Shown one piece after another: positions 1 through 9,000 of a stretch of DNA of 64,000 bases. The position numbers and the translations under genes were made by a program. The stretch covers positions 372,001-436,000 of the forward strand of contig CAWBGK010000011.1 in NCBI GenBank assembly GCA_963788305.1, in the 5' to 3' direction. Origin of the DNA: UTCFX2 sp963788305 (GTDB lineage Bacteria > Chloroflexota > Anaerolineae > Anaerolineales > UBA4823). Positions within the stretch are counted from its first letter, which is position 1. Each line of letters begins with the position of its first letter. The notes beneath the pieces were generated by a model. The model searched no databases. It was not told the DNA's origin and saw nothing but the letters and a program-made list of their open reading frames with translations.

Positions 1-899
1 TCAATCTGTTCTGCCCTCCCCAGAAGTTCTGAATAAGACTGCTGTTCATGCTGTCGCTGAAAAAGCTTTGTCCTGGTCTCTTCCAGCCGGCGGGAGCTGT
101 TCTCGAGCTGCCGGGCAATCAAGTCCAACATCCGCTTTTGCTCTTCCAACCGGGCTGCTTCTTGGCGAGCGATCTGAGCACCTGCTTCCTGCCATGCATA
201 AAGCGTTTCCACGCGCTTCAGATTCGCCTCCAGCTCCTCCAACCGCGCTCGGCGAGCCTGCTCTTCGCTCAACTCTTCATGGATCTCCCTCAGCCGGCCG
301 TCCAGGGCAGTAATTTCAGATTCCACCCCCCGCCGACGCTCAACTGCCTGGCCGCGATAGCTCTCCCAGGCATCCAGCCCCAGGATGCTCCCAAGAATGC
401 GCTTACGGTCTCCTGGGCGCTGCTGGGTGAACTGGTCAGCCTTACCCTGAAGGAAGAATGAAGCATTTGTGAAGGTCTCAAAATCCATCCGGAGGGTCTG
501 CTCGATCCGCGCTTCAGTCTCGCGCATCGTCCGCTCCGTCAGCGGCTTCCAGGAACCTCGGGTAATCTGCTCGTTTGCCGAACCAGTGCCATCCCCCTGC
601 AGGATCTGGAACTCCAGGGACATCGTCTTATCGCGCGGTTTGATCCGCCGAACCTTATAGATATTTCCTTCATATCCAAAAATTAAGGCCACATCCGCAA
701 GTGCCGAGCGCTGGTGGATCAGAGAATCATCTCGCTTGCGCGCCTGGCCGAACAGCGCCCATGTGAGCGCGTCCAATATCGACGACTTCCCCGCCCCATT
801 CGGTCCGGCGATACAGGCCAGCTCAAACGCAGTGAAGTCGATCTCGGCTGGTTCGCGATAGGATAGAAAACCCGTGATAGAGAGATGAATAGGGATCAT
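1..899 (-). CDS. sbcC: SbcC/Rad50-type SMC-like ATPase, N-terminal part
   Basis: This is the start of an SbcC-type DNA repair ATPase that runs off the left edge; 299 codons are visible and no stop is met. SbcC pairs with the SbcD nuclease to process DNA ends and hairpins. The N-terminus (MIPIHLSITGF) is followed by a clear Walker A motif, GPNGAGKSS, at about residues 34-42, then the Rad50-like segment FFLQGKADQFTQQRPGDRK (the Q-loop region). From about residue 190 the protein becomes a charged coiled coil rich in E, R, Q and L. The start ATG is the first codon of the conserved domain. No sbcD is in the window; it would be expected just to the left. Family assignment is firm, exact subtype less so. 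Confidence 0.88.
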   Translation of the reverse strand, partial: MIPIHLSITGFLSYREPAEIDFTAFELACIAGPNGAGKSSILDALTWALFGQARKRDDSLIHQRSALADVALIFGYEGNIYKVRRIKPRDKTMSLEFQILQGDGTGSANEQITRGSWKPLTERTMRETEARIEQTLRMDFETFTNASFFLQGKADQFTQQRPGDRKRILGSILGLDAWESYRGQAVERRRGVESEITALDGRLREIHEELSEEQARRARLEELEANLKRVETLYAWQEAGAQIARQEAARLEEQKRMLDLIARQLENSSRRLEETRTKLFQRQHEQQSYSELLGRAEQI

Positions 900-958
900 T
901 ACCGATCCCTATCTTACCAGAATTCCCCTTGAATTATCCCTAACGGTTTCTGAGTACT

Positions 959-1213
959 TCAGCCTCTTTGAACATAGACCACATCATTCGGCCGGACGCG
1001 CTCAATCACCTTCAGCGCTACCTCCTGTCCGGACTCGGCTTCATTGATATACTCGTGATCGATCTGTAGCGAGCCAACCTGCTGCTCGAATTCGGTCGTC
1101 CGACCCAGTAGCTGAACGGTCTCCCCGAGCCGGACCGGACCGCTCAAGACAATCACCGCCACGCTGATGCGGTCATAAAAATGGGTCACCATCCCGATTG
1201 GAACCCAGGTCAT
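959..1213 (-). CDS. Small EF-Tu domain-II-like beta-barrel protein
   Basis: An 84-residue protein that looks like a free-standing copy of the OB/beta-barrel domain II of translation GTPases: V-G-x-V-T-H-F-Y-D near the start, then alternating hydrophobic strands with G-P-V-R-L-G-E and a closing R-V-R-P-N-D-V-V-Y. Such 'translation elongation factor-like' small proteins occur in many genomes without a known role. The start is set at the ATG beginning MTWVPIG because an AAAGGAGG ribosome site sits five bases upstream; an earlier GTG start would place that site inside the coding region. It has its own near-consensus promoter and is divergent from lutA. Confidence 0.7.
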   Translation of the reverse strand: MTWVPIGMVTHFYDRISVAVIVLSGPVRLGETVQLLGRTTEFEQQVGSLQIDHEYINEAESGQEVALKVIERVRPNDVVYVQRG

Positions 1214-1239
1214 ATCGGCCTCCTTTCGCACTTATATGT

Positions 1240-1267
1240 AGTATAGAGGAGAGTGGCGGAATGTCAA
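1240..1267 (-). promoter_or_regulatory. Sigma-70 promoter of the small EF-Tu-like gene
   Basis: On the minus strand a perfect TTGACA (-35) is separated by 16 bases from TATACT (-10). The -10 lies about 27 bases upstream of the ATG at 1213, with the AAAGGAGG ribosome site in between. This is one of the best promoters in the window. Confidence 0.75.
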
Positions 1268-1446
1268 GCGGGGATGTTGTTAGATTCTACAGTTTTGCAA
1301 ACCAAACCTGCCGTTGGATATTCACTATTTAACAAATTGGGTAAGGTTGGATGAGTTGTAAAAGAGTTGGGGAGAAAAAGGAAACCGCTTGCGCCAATCC
1401 AACGCGAGGGATAAAATGAAGAAAAAGGGACACGATTTATCCAAAG

Positions 1447-2187
1447 ATGGCCGAAACCGTACAGCTTTTCATCACATGCCTTTTAGACAGCCTATACCCT
1501 TCGACTGCTGAAGCGGTCGTGCGTGTGCTCCAGCGAGCCGGGGTTCGGGTGGAAATTCCACCCGGGCAGACTTGTTGCGGTCAGCCGGCCTATAATGCCG
1601 GGATGCGCCTTGAGGCAGCCCCTATCGCCAGGCACATGATCGAGGTTTTTGAGCATTCCTCCGGCCCGATCGTAGTCCCATCCGGCTCTTGCGCTGCGAT
1701 GATTCGGATTGGCTACATGGAATTGTTTGCTGACGATCCGGTTTGGCTCTCCAGAGCCCATCAGCTTGCCGAGCGCACCTTCGAGTTCACCGAATTCCTG
1801 GTCGATTACCTGGACGTCACAGACCTGGGGGCGCGCTGGTCGGGTAAGCTGACCTATCATTCCTCCTGCCATCTGCTGCGCGAGCTCGGCGTAGACGAGC
1901 AGCCGCGCCGGCTTCTAAACGCCGTCCAGGACGCCGAGCTGGTGGAGCTGCCTTTTACAACCGACTGCTGCGGATTCGGAGGCGTTTTTTCAGTCGAATA
2001 CCCGGAGATATCCACCGCCATGCTGGCTCGGAAAATTCAGAACATTGAAAGTACTGGTGCGCCAACGGTCGTCGCCTGCGACGCGGGCTGCATCACCAAC
2101 ATCCAGGGCGGACTGCGCCGAAAAGGCTGGCCGCAGCGCGTCGTCCACATCGCTGAAGTCCTGTCCCAGGCTGGATCCGTCGAGTGA
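1447..2187 (+). CDS. lutA: LutA-like (Fe-S)-binding lactate oxidation subunit
   Basis: A 246-residue protein of two CCG cysteine-rich domains, as in LutA/YkgE and the C-terminal part of GlpC. The first CCG block is QTCCGQPAYNAGM (about residue 41) and the second is FTTDCCGFGGVFS (about residue 175), each with partner cysteines further along (PSGSCAAM; CDAGC). In LutABC the protein takes part in oxidising L-lactate to pyruvate in the cytoplasm with electron transfer through Fe-S clusters. Its stop codon overlaps the start of the next gene (GTGA), so the two are translationally coupled. The family name is firm; lactate as substrate is inferred from the LutABC set. Confidence 0.85.
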   Translation: MAETVQLFITCLLDSLYPSTAEAVVRVLQRAGVRVEIPPGQTCCGQPAYNAGMRLEAAPIARHMIEVFEHSSGPIVVPSGSCAAMIRIGYMELFADDPVWLSRAHQLAERTFEFTEFLVDYLDVTDLGARWSGKLTYHSSCHLLRELGVDEQPRRLLNAVQDAELVELPFTTDCCGFGGVFSVEYPEISTAMLARKIQNIESTGAPTVVACDAGCITNIQGGLRRKGWPQRVVHIAEVLSQAGSVE

Positions 2188-4289
2188 CCACCATGGCGAG
2201 AGACTTCCACCACCGGATTAAGACCGCCCTCGCCGACACACAGCTCCAGTCCGCATTGGACGGTAATTCCGAGCGCCGTCAGTCTGCTTTTAGTGCTGCT
2301 TTCGAATCATTGCCGGAAGGCCGATTGGCAACTCGTCAACGCGCCCATTCGATTAAGGCAGACGTCATCGAGAACCTGGATCGCTACGTCACCCAGTTCG
2401 CCGATCGCGTTCTATCAAACGGAATCGTCGTCCATTTTGCCAAGGACGGTGCCGAGGCGATTGAGATCGTCCGTCGGATCGTGCTTGATTCGGGTGCAAA
2501 ACTGATCGTGAAATCCAAGACGATGGTCGGCGAGGAAATCCACCTCAACCGGTACCTGGAAGAGCAAGGTCTGCAGGTGGTCGAGACCGACCTGGGCGAG
2601 TACATCATTCAGCTGCGCGGCGAGCCGCCGGCTCACATCATCACACCTGCCGTTCATCTCACCCGCGCCCAGGTGGGGCAGACATTTGTGGATGCGCTCG
2701 GACTGCCCTACACAACAGAAATCCCTGCCCTCACCGCCGCGGCCCGGCGTATTTTGCGCCAGTCTTTTCTGGACGCCGACATCGGAATCTCAGGGGTCAA
2801 CTTTGGTGTTGTTGAGACCGGTTCCATCGTACTGGTCACGAATGAGGGCAATGGGCGGATGTGCACGACTCTGCCGAAGGTTCATATTGCCCTGATGGGG
2901 ATCGAGCGGCTTGTTCCAACCCTCGACGACCTGGCTGTCGTGCTCAGTCTGCTGCCTCGCTCTGCGACCGGACAGAAGCTGAGCGTTTACACCAGCTTGA
3001 TCCACAGTCCACGCCGCCCAGGTGAGAGCGACGGCCCGAGCCAACGACATTTGATCCTGCTGGACAACGGGCGCTCGGCTCTGCGCAGCTCACCGCTCTC
3101 CGAGGCACTATTCTGCATCCGCTGCGGCGCCTGCCTGAATGCCTGCCCTGTCTTTCGGGAGATTGGAGGGCATGCCTATATTGGGGCAAATGGAAAGCAA
3201 ACACCCTATCCGGGACCGATTGGTTCTGTGATCTCGTCCGGATTGTTCGGCGTCGCTGATTTCGGCCACCTGGCGCGCGCCTCCAGCCTGTGCGGCGCCT
3301 GCAAAGACGCCTGTCCGGTAGACATCGACCTTCCAAGGCTGCTGCTGAGCGTACGTGCCGAAGGTACCAGATCGCCTCGAAATTCCTCGTCACAAGACCA
3401 GACCCATCGCAAATCGAAGATCCCAATAGTCATGCGGTTTGGAATCAAGTTCTTTTCCCATGCAGCGCGCTCGCGAATCCGTTTTGCATTCGCCCAGCGA
3501 TTGGGCGGTTACTTCTCACAACTCGTCCCGGCGAAGGATGGCTGGATGCGCTTGCCAGAATTCACCGGTTGGGGCTTACAGCGAGATTTTCCGCGCCTCT
3601 CGCCTCGACCTTTCAGCAAATCTGGACTGGCACGCGGGCTCGCTCCCCAACCTAACATCCAACGTGAGCCTTCCCAGCTATCCAGGAAGTCTTCGATCGG
3701 TCGACCGGTCTCAGCAGCGCCAATTGCAGTCTTGCAGACTGTACCAGTCTTGCAGTCGCTGGCGGACCTGGCAGGTCGTTTCGCCGAAGAGATTACCGCT
3801 CTCGGCGGTGAGGCCATTCGCTGCAGACCTGGCGAGTTAACCAGCCGAATCATCGAAACGCTTGGAGAACTGGAGGTTGATGTGATCCAGGCCTGGGAAA
3901 AATCCCGCCTGCCTTCAGGCCTGATCGAGGCGCTAAAAGAGGCTGGGGTTTCGGTGACCCAGGATGCTGACCCTTTGATCAAATGTGGATTGACCGGGGC
4001 GTTGAGCGGTATCGCCGAATCTGGATCGCTGGTCCTGCCGGCAGGTCCTGGGCAGGCACCCACGGCCTCACTTCTGCCGGAGATCCATCTGGCAGTGCTG
4101 GACAGCAGTCAGATACAGGAGCGGCTCGCTCAGGTGCTCCGGCTGCTGGAAGTCCGCCTTGCATCTTCGACGACCATTATCACCGGACCGTCCCGCACGG
4201 CAGATATCGAGATGACGCTCACGATCGGCGTCCACGGTCCGCGCCGGCTGATCGTATTCATAACGGACGATAATCACCCTTCTTCATAG
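2184..4289 (+). CDS. lutB: Fused LutB-LutC iron-sulfur lactate utilization protein
   Basis: A 701-residue fusion. Residues about 1-300 form the LUD domain of LutB (G-V-V-E-T-G-S-I-V-L, N-E-G-N-G-R). Two 4Fe-4S motifs follow: CIRCGACLNACPVF at about 311 and CGACKDACPVDIDLP at about 370. LutB normally ends near residue 470. Here a low-complexity linker (about 400-520) leads into a second LUD domain that matches LutC, including G-I-A-E-S-G-S-L-V-L and the closing TGPSRTADIE and G-V-H-G-P segments. LutB and LutC are therefore one polypeptide, which would fix their ratio. The GTG start at 2184 overlaps the lutA stop; an ATG lies three codons in (2193). With lutA this makes a complete two-gene LutABC set. 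Confidence 0.86.
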   Translation: MTTMARDFHHRIKTALADTQLQSALDGNSERRQSAFSAAFESLPEGRLATRQRAHSIKADVIENLDRYVTQFADRVLSNGIVVHFAKDGAEAIEIVRRIVLDSGAKLIVKSKTMVGEEIHLNRYLEEQGLQVVETDLGEYIIQLRGEPPAHIITPAVHLTRAQVGQTFVDALGLPYTTEIPALTAAARRILRQSFLDADIGISGVNFGVVETGSIVLVTNEGNGRMCTTLPKVHIALMGIERLVPTLDDLAVVLSLLPRSATGQKLSVYTSLIHSPRRPGESDGPSQRHLILLDNGRSALRSSPLSEALFCIRCGACLNACPVFREIGGHAYIGANGKQTPYPGPIGSVISSGLFGVADFGHLARASSLCGACKDACPVDIDLPRLLLSVRAEGTRSPRNSSSQDQTHRKSKIPIVMRFGIKFFSHAARSRIRFAFAQRLGGYFSQLVPAKDGWMRLPEFTGWGLQRDFPRLSPRPFSKSGLARGLAPQPNIQREPSQLSRKSSIGRPVSAAPIAVLQTVPVLQSLADLAGRFAEEITALGGEAIRCRPGELTSRIIETLGELEVDVIQAWEKSRLPSGLIEALKEAGVSVTQDADPLIKCGLTGALSGIAESGSLVLPAGPGQAPTASLLPEIHLAVLDSSQIQERLAQVLRLLEVRLASSTTIITGPSRTADIEMTLTIGVHGPRRLIVFITDDNHPSS

Positions 4290-4330
4290 GTAAATTTCTT
4301 CAACCCCCTCCAATCTCAAGCTGTCAATAG

Positions 4331-4654
4331 TCATCTCCGCGGCGGGTTCTTTTTAATCTCGCTCCGCCTGCGTTTCGATTCCAGCCTCCGCAAGATGGAC
4401 CCTTTGGTCGGCCTGGTTTTTTTCCGAAGTTTCGGTTTCTCAGCGGCGCGGCGAATCAAGCTGACAAGACGATCCACTGCGTCCTCACGGTTTTTCTCCT
4501 GGGTACGGAACCTCCTGGCTTCAATGATCAATACGCCGTCAACAGTAATCCGATTCCGGGCGATCTGGATCAGCCGATCTCTTACTTCGTCTGGCAGCGA
4601 TGAGGAATGGGTGACGTCGAACCGCAGCTGTACAGCAGTGTCGACCTTATTCAT
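4331..4654 (-). pseudogene. Truncated arfB-like copy without the GGQ region
   Basis: The 107 visible residues are closely similar to the C-terminal three quarters of the ArfB gene just upstream (both share N-R-I-T-x-D-G, F-R-T-Q-E, D-R-L-V, L-I-R-R-A-A-E and a K-K-T-R-P-T-K tail). The N-terminal segment with the catalytic GGQ is missing: codons before the first ATG read I-V-P-V-F-V-H-S instead of G-P-G-G-Q-N-V. Without GGQ it could bind ribosomes through the basic tail but not hydrolyse peptidyl-tRNA. Most likely it is a decayed tandem duplicate; a domain kept for another purpose cannot be excluded because the remaining frame is intact. Confidence 0.65.
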
Positions 4655-4736
4655 ACTGTGAACGAAAACCGGTACAATTTTCCCTGGGTTTCGCCTACCC
4701 TCTTACTCGAAAAAGAAATGGTGCTATTCCCCCAGA

Positions 4737-5162
4737 TCAGGTTTCGCTTCGCAAAAGCTTGATTTCTCCCCGGCGTCGTTTCTCTTCTAACCGGCGGCGC
4801 ATAGCAGCTTTGGTTGGCCGTGTCTTTTTTCTGACCTTCGGCGGTTCGGCGGCACGGCGAATTAGATTGACCAGGCGGTCCAATGCATCCTTGCGGTTCT
4901 GTTCCTGAGTTCTGAATCGCTTGGCTTCAATTACCAATATGCCATCAGCGGTAATACGGTTATGGGCAAGCTGTACCAACTGGATTCGCACATAATCTGG
5001 CAGAGAAGGCGAATGAACTACATCAAAACGTAGTTGGGCTGCAGAATCTAGTTTATTTACATTTTGACCCCCTGGTCCCGATGCGCGCATATAGCGAAAC
5101 TCCAGCTCATTTTCGTCGAGAGAGATCTCTTGCGTCAAATTAATGCGATTAGGCGAATCCAT
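4737..5162 (-). CDS. arfB: ArfB-type peptidyl-tRNA hydrolase (ribosome rescue)
   Basis: A 141-residue ribosome rescue factor. It carries the release-factor signature R-A-S-G-P-G-G-Q-N-V-N-K at about residues 27-38, whose GGQ glutamine loop hydrolyses peptidyl-tRNA on stalled ribosomes. The C-terminal tail (R-K-K-T-R-P-T-K followed by several R and K residues) is the positively charged segment that enters the empty mRNA channel. Length and layout match ArfB/YaeJ. A shortened copy lies immediately downstream, which points to tandem duplication. Confidence 0.9.
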   Translation of the reverse strand: MDSPNRINLTQEISLDENELEFRYMRASGPGGQNVNKLDSAAQLRFDVVHSPSLPDYVRIQLVQLAHNRITADGILVIEAKRFRTQEQNRKDALDRLVNLIRRAAEPPKVRKKTRPTKAAMRRRLEEKRRRGEIKLLRSET

Positions 5163-6050
5163 AGGACGATTCTAACACCAGAGTTTCTCTTACTCCTTGC
5201 AGCTATTACTCTGAAAAGTGTGTGAGCCTTTCTACAAACTGGCTGCACCTGATTCAAATTTCTGGGGGTCCAGGTGATTCGTTTTGGATCCACTTATTTG
5301 ATTGGTCAACGTAATCAAATGGCGATGTATGAAGAGCAGTCGATATTACCCCCCAAAAACATGACGGAAGCCGGACGCCAGGGTTCCCCGATCTTCAGCT
5401 TTCGAGTTCGCTGTCAATGACTCGGTTCCAGAAACGTTGTCCCCGTCTCCTCGGAATTTATCACCTCCCAGGGATAAACTTGCTCCTGAGCCAGCCTTGC
5501 GATTCTCACTTGTCGTGGACACCCCTTTTTCTGAGCAGGTTCTACTATTGCATCCAGTTCCCCTCAGGGTTGAATGCATTCCAGAGCAAAGCGAAATAGG
5601 TTACGTTTGCGAACATTAGTGGCACTTTCAAGCGTCTGATAATGTGGCTCGAACCCCATCTACAGAAAGAAAGTGTAGTTTCAGAGCAATAGTTACGTAT
5701 GGTAATGCTCTCCCCCAAAAGAGCCCGGATTCCCCCTTCTGGGGCAACCTTCTCACCAGCATGACTTCTGGATTTGGGGTACCCTGTTTTCTTTAGAGTT
5801 CTTCAAGTTACGGCATACTAATCAGTGGAAGGTAATAGGATCGAATGCGCGGTTGGAAATAGATCGTTATATTAATGCTAACTTGGCTCTTGGCATTAAT
5901 CCCCCACACCATCACATTCTGTGCCTGACTTTCGTCAGGAATAAATATACCTGGCTACCAAGTCTTACCTACAAAATGGCCCGGCATAGCTGATCGTTAT
6001 CGCGGAGATATGAAGAGCCGGCTTTCAATCAGCGAAACGTCATTGGTGAG
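5163..6050. other. About 890 bp without a recognisable gene
   Basis: Nothing convincing is seen here. The short open frames (for example 5346-5579 minus) have unnatural composition, no ribosome site and no recognisable motif. The stretch separates arfB from the 3' end of the giant surface protein gene and may hold decayed sequence. Confidence 0.5.
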
Positions 6051-9000
6051 CTATCGGCGAACGATAGGCAAATAGATCGAAAATTCCGTAAAGACATGGA
6101 TCATGTCAACCTGAATGGATTGGTCGCTGCCACCTGGGCCGTTTGCGGTAAGGGTTACGGTGTAGGTCCCCGGGACCGTGAATGTATGGCTTGGACTGGC
6201 TCCGCTGCTGCTGCCTCCATCGCCAAAGTCCCAGGCGTAGCTCGTCGCATTTGTGGAAGTGTTCGTGAACTGCACCGCCAGAGGCGCAACCCCGGAGGTC
6301 ACATCGGCTGTGAAATCTGCAACCGGTGCAAGGTTGAGAACCTGGATATAGCTGGTCTTCTTCTCAATGTCCGTCCCGCCTGATCCGTTTGCGGTCAGTG
6401 TGACGGTGTAGGTCCCCGGGGATGTGAAGGTATGGCTTGGACTTGCTTCGCTGCTGCTGCCTCCATCGCCGAAGTCCCAGGAAAAGGTCGTCGCATTGGT
6501 GGATGAATTCGTGAACTGCACCGCCAGGGGCGCAACCCCGGAGGTCACATCGGCTGTGAAATCTGCAACCGGTGCAAGGTTGAGAACCTGGATATAGCTG
6601 GTCTTCTTCTCAATGTCCGTCCCGCCTGATCCGTTTGCGGTCAGTGTGACGGTGTAGGTCCCCGGGACCGTGAATGTATGGCTTGGACTGGCTCCGCTGC
6701 TGCTGCCTCCATCGCCAAAATTCCAGGCGAAGGTCGTCGCATTGGTGGATGAATTCGTGAACTGCACCGTCAGGGGCACAATCCCGGAGGTCACATCGGC
6801 TGTGAAATCTGCGACCGGCACTGCTATCCTGACAGGGTAATACTCGGCCTTGTTGGCGTCTTGGACAACATTTCCGGCGGTATCAAGTGCTTCAATAAAA
6901 TACGAAATGTCCTCAGAGAAGGGGATGGTACCAGCCCACAGATTGGGATTGGCAGGATCCTGGGTGAAATCCACTACCACCCAATTTCCATCGCCATCTG
7001 TATAACCGACGGCGAGGCGGGCTACACCGGAGCTGTCGGTTATATCCACTGTAATCGTCTGGGTGGTCTCATTTTCCACTGAAGAGATTTGCCAGATGGT
7101 GGGTGGATATTCATCATCCACATCTGAATAATAGACCGTATAGCTGAGATGGTCAAATAATCGCAGAGTACCCAGGGTAGGGGCTGAGGCGTGATACTGG
7201 GCCGGGATGACTACCAGTCTTTGCAGAAGACCAGCTTCGGTCTGTAAGCTGTTGACAAGGTCCCAGCCGTAAGGCGCCCAGGTCTGGAATGCAAAAGGTG
7301 GCTCAACGCGTCCAACGGAAGTGTCCGAGACCAATTCGGAAATCACTGGATCAAAGTTAGTGATGGTGGAGTAATGCCCACTTTCTAAGAACGCTCCGCG
7401 GGCGGTTACGCCAGGGAGGGTGATATCAACGCTGGTGCGCGGCATGATGGGCATGCCTGCGACAACTTCGGTTTCGTCGTCAATGGTGTAGTAGGTACCG
7501 CTGTCGGTGGTGACCGGTTCGGGGGTCAAGTTAAACTCCACCGTGCGTTCGGAGAGCGTATTGGGAATCAAAGGCCTCACCGCTGGCTCGAGTGTAGCCT
7601 GATCATTTTTTACCCGCGTGATCCAATCCGGCAGAGCCTGCGCTATTTGGTCGGGAAGCGTAAGCTTGAGCATTGGCAGCCCGTAGAGTGTCATTTCCTC
7701 GATCACCTTTTCGCTGTAGGGAGTGAAAGAATGGACACCGGTGTGGTTATAGTATAGGATTTTGGCAAGGCGCAGGGCATCGCCGACGGTCTGAACCTTG
7801 CTCAGCTGATCCAAGAAGAGCAGGCTGAGCTGCTCAGAATAAGCGATCTCATCCCGATCGCCATAGCCATAGCCGGTATTGCCAATCCAATTGACGCCGT
7901 GCCCGGCTTCGGCCTGGGAAATGTCAAAGCTGTGGGTCGCCATGCCTTCAGGCACGTTCAGCCCGCTGTGACAGCCAACAGAAAAATCGAGGGCGCCGCT
8001 GCGATCGGCGAGCCCATCGCGAATATTTTCGGATGTCACCACACCACCTGCTATTTCGGCGGGCACAATTTCCCAGTGGCTGAAATGGGCGTTGATGGAG
8101 GCCAGTTCATAGAAGGTCCTCAGCCAGGTGACATTAAGTTGGGATGCCACCCAGTAGTTGTTGATTAACGAACTGGTATTTAGATTGGCAGCCACCATTT
8201 TTCCGTAGATAGCAGTGGATTGGTCGATGAGGAAATCATAACCTACAACCAACCCGGAAGTGATTTCATACTCGGGGTTGGCCAGGTAGGCGTCGATCAT
8301 GGTATTAATCTCTTCGGGAGTCTCAACCAGGCGTCCAATCGACAGATCGGTCAGATAGAGATAACGCCCACGATAGGGGACCATAGCAGAAAAGCTGGCA
8401 TAATAATCGTCGGACAGGTAAAACTTTTCTTTCAAGGAGGTGCCCACTGTGCTGCTTGGGAAGATGTCACCTGTGTATTGGGCTTCATTCGAAAGGTTTG
8501 ATTCATCAGGTACTCGGTAGAAGGGGACAACCGAATCGCTCCCCACGACGACCAGGTACTGCAGGTTGGGGTAGGCTGGCCGCAAGGCGGTTATGAGCGC
8601 CTTGATGCTGTTAGCGACGAAGTTGGCGCTGGCGGTATCGGTTGGATTGGCATCCCAGCGGACATAGGCATCATGGATCGCGGGATAGGCATCGAGATCG
8701 ATGATCTGCCCATTAACGTGCGGGTCAGCAGCCAGGCGGTTGAGGTTGGTTTGGAAAGCACTTTGGTTGATGCGAGTGAAGTTGGTCAGGATGAGGGTCT
8801 GGATGTTCGGATCCGTCGTATCTGGCGTGGTGAAAACGGGCAGGATGAGCCCGCTGTGCTCGTTCGTGGGGCCGGGTGTTACGGTAACCGAAAGAGTGTA
8901 TGGATTGGGGTCATTGGCTCCATTGTATCCAGCTACCAGGATAAAATACCACCCGGAACGGTCGAAAATCTCCACAGAGACCGATTCGGGGGTGGTTCCG

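Noticed and set aside
5346..5579. Possible small gene in the 5.2-6.0 kb gap
   Set aside because: No ribosome site, no recognised motif and overlapping frames of similar length on the other strand.
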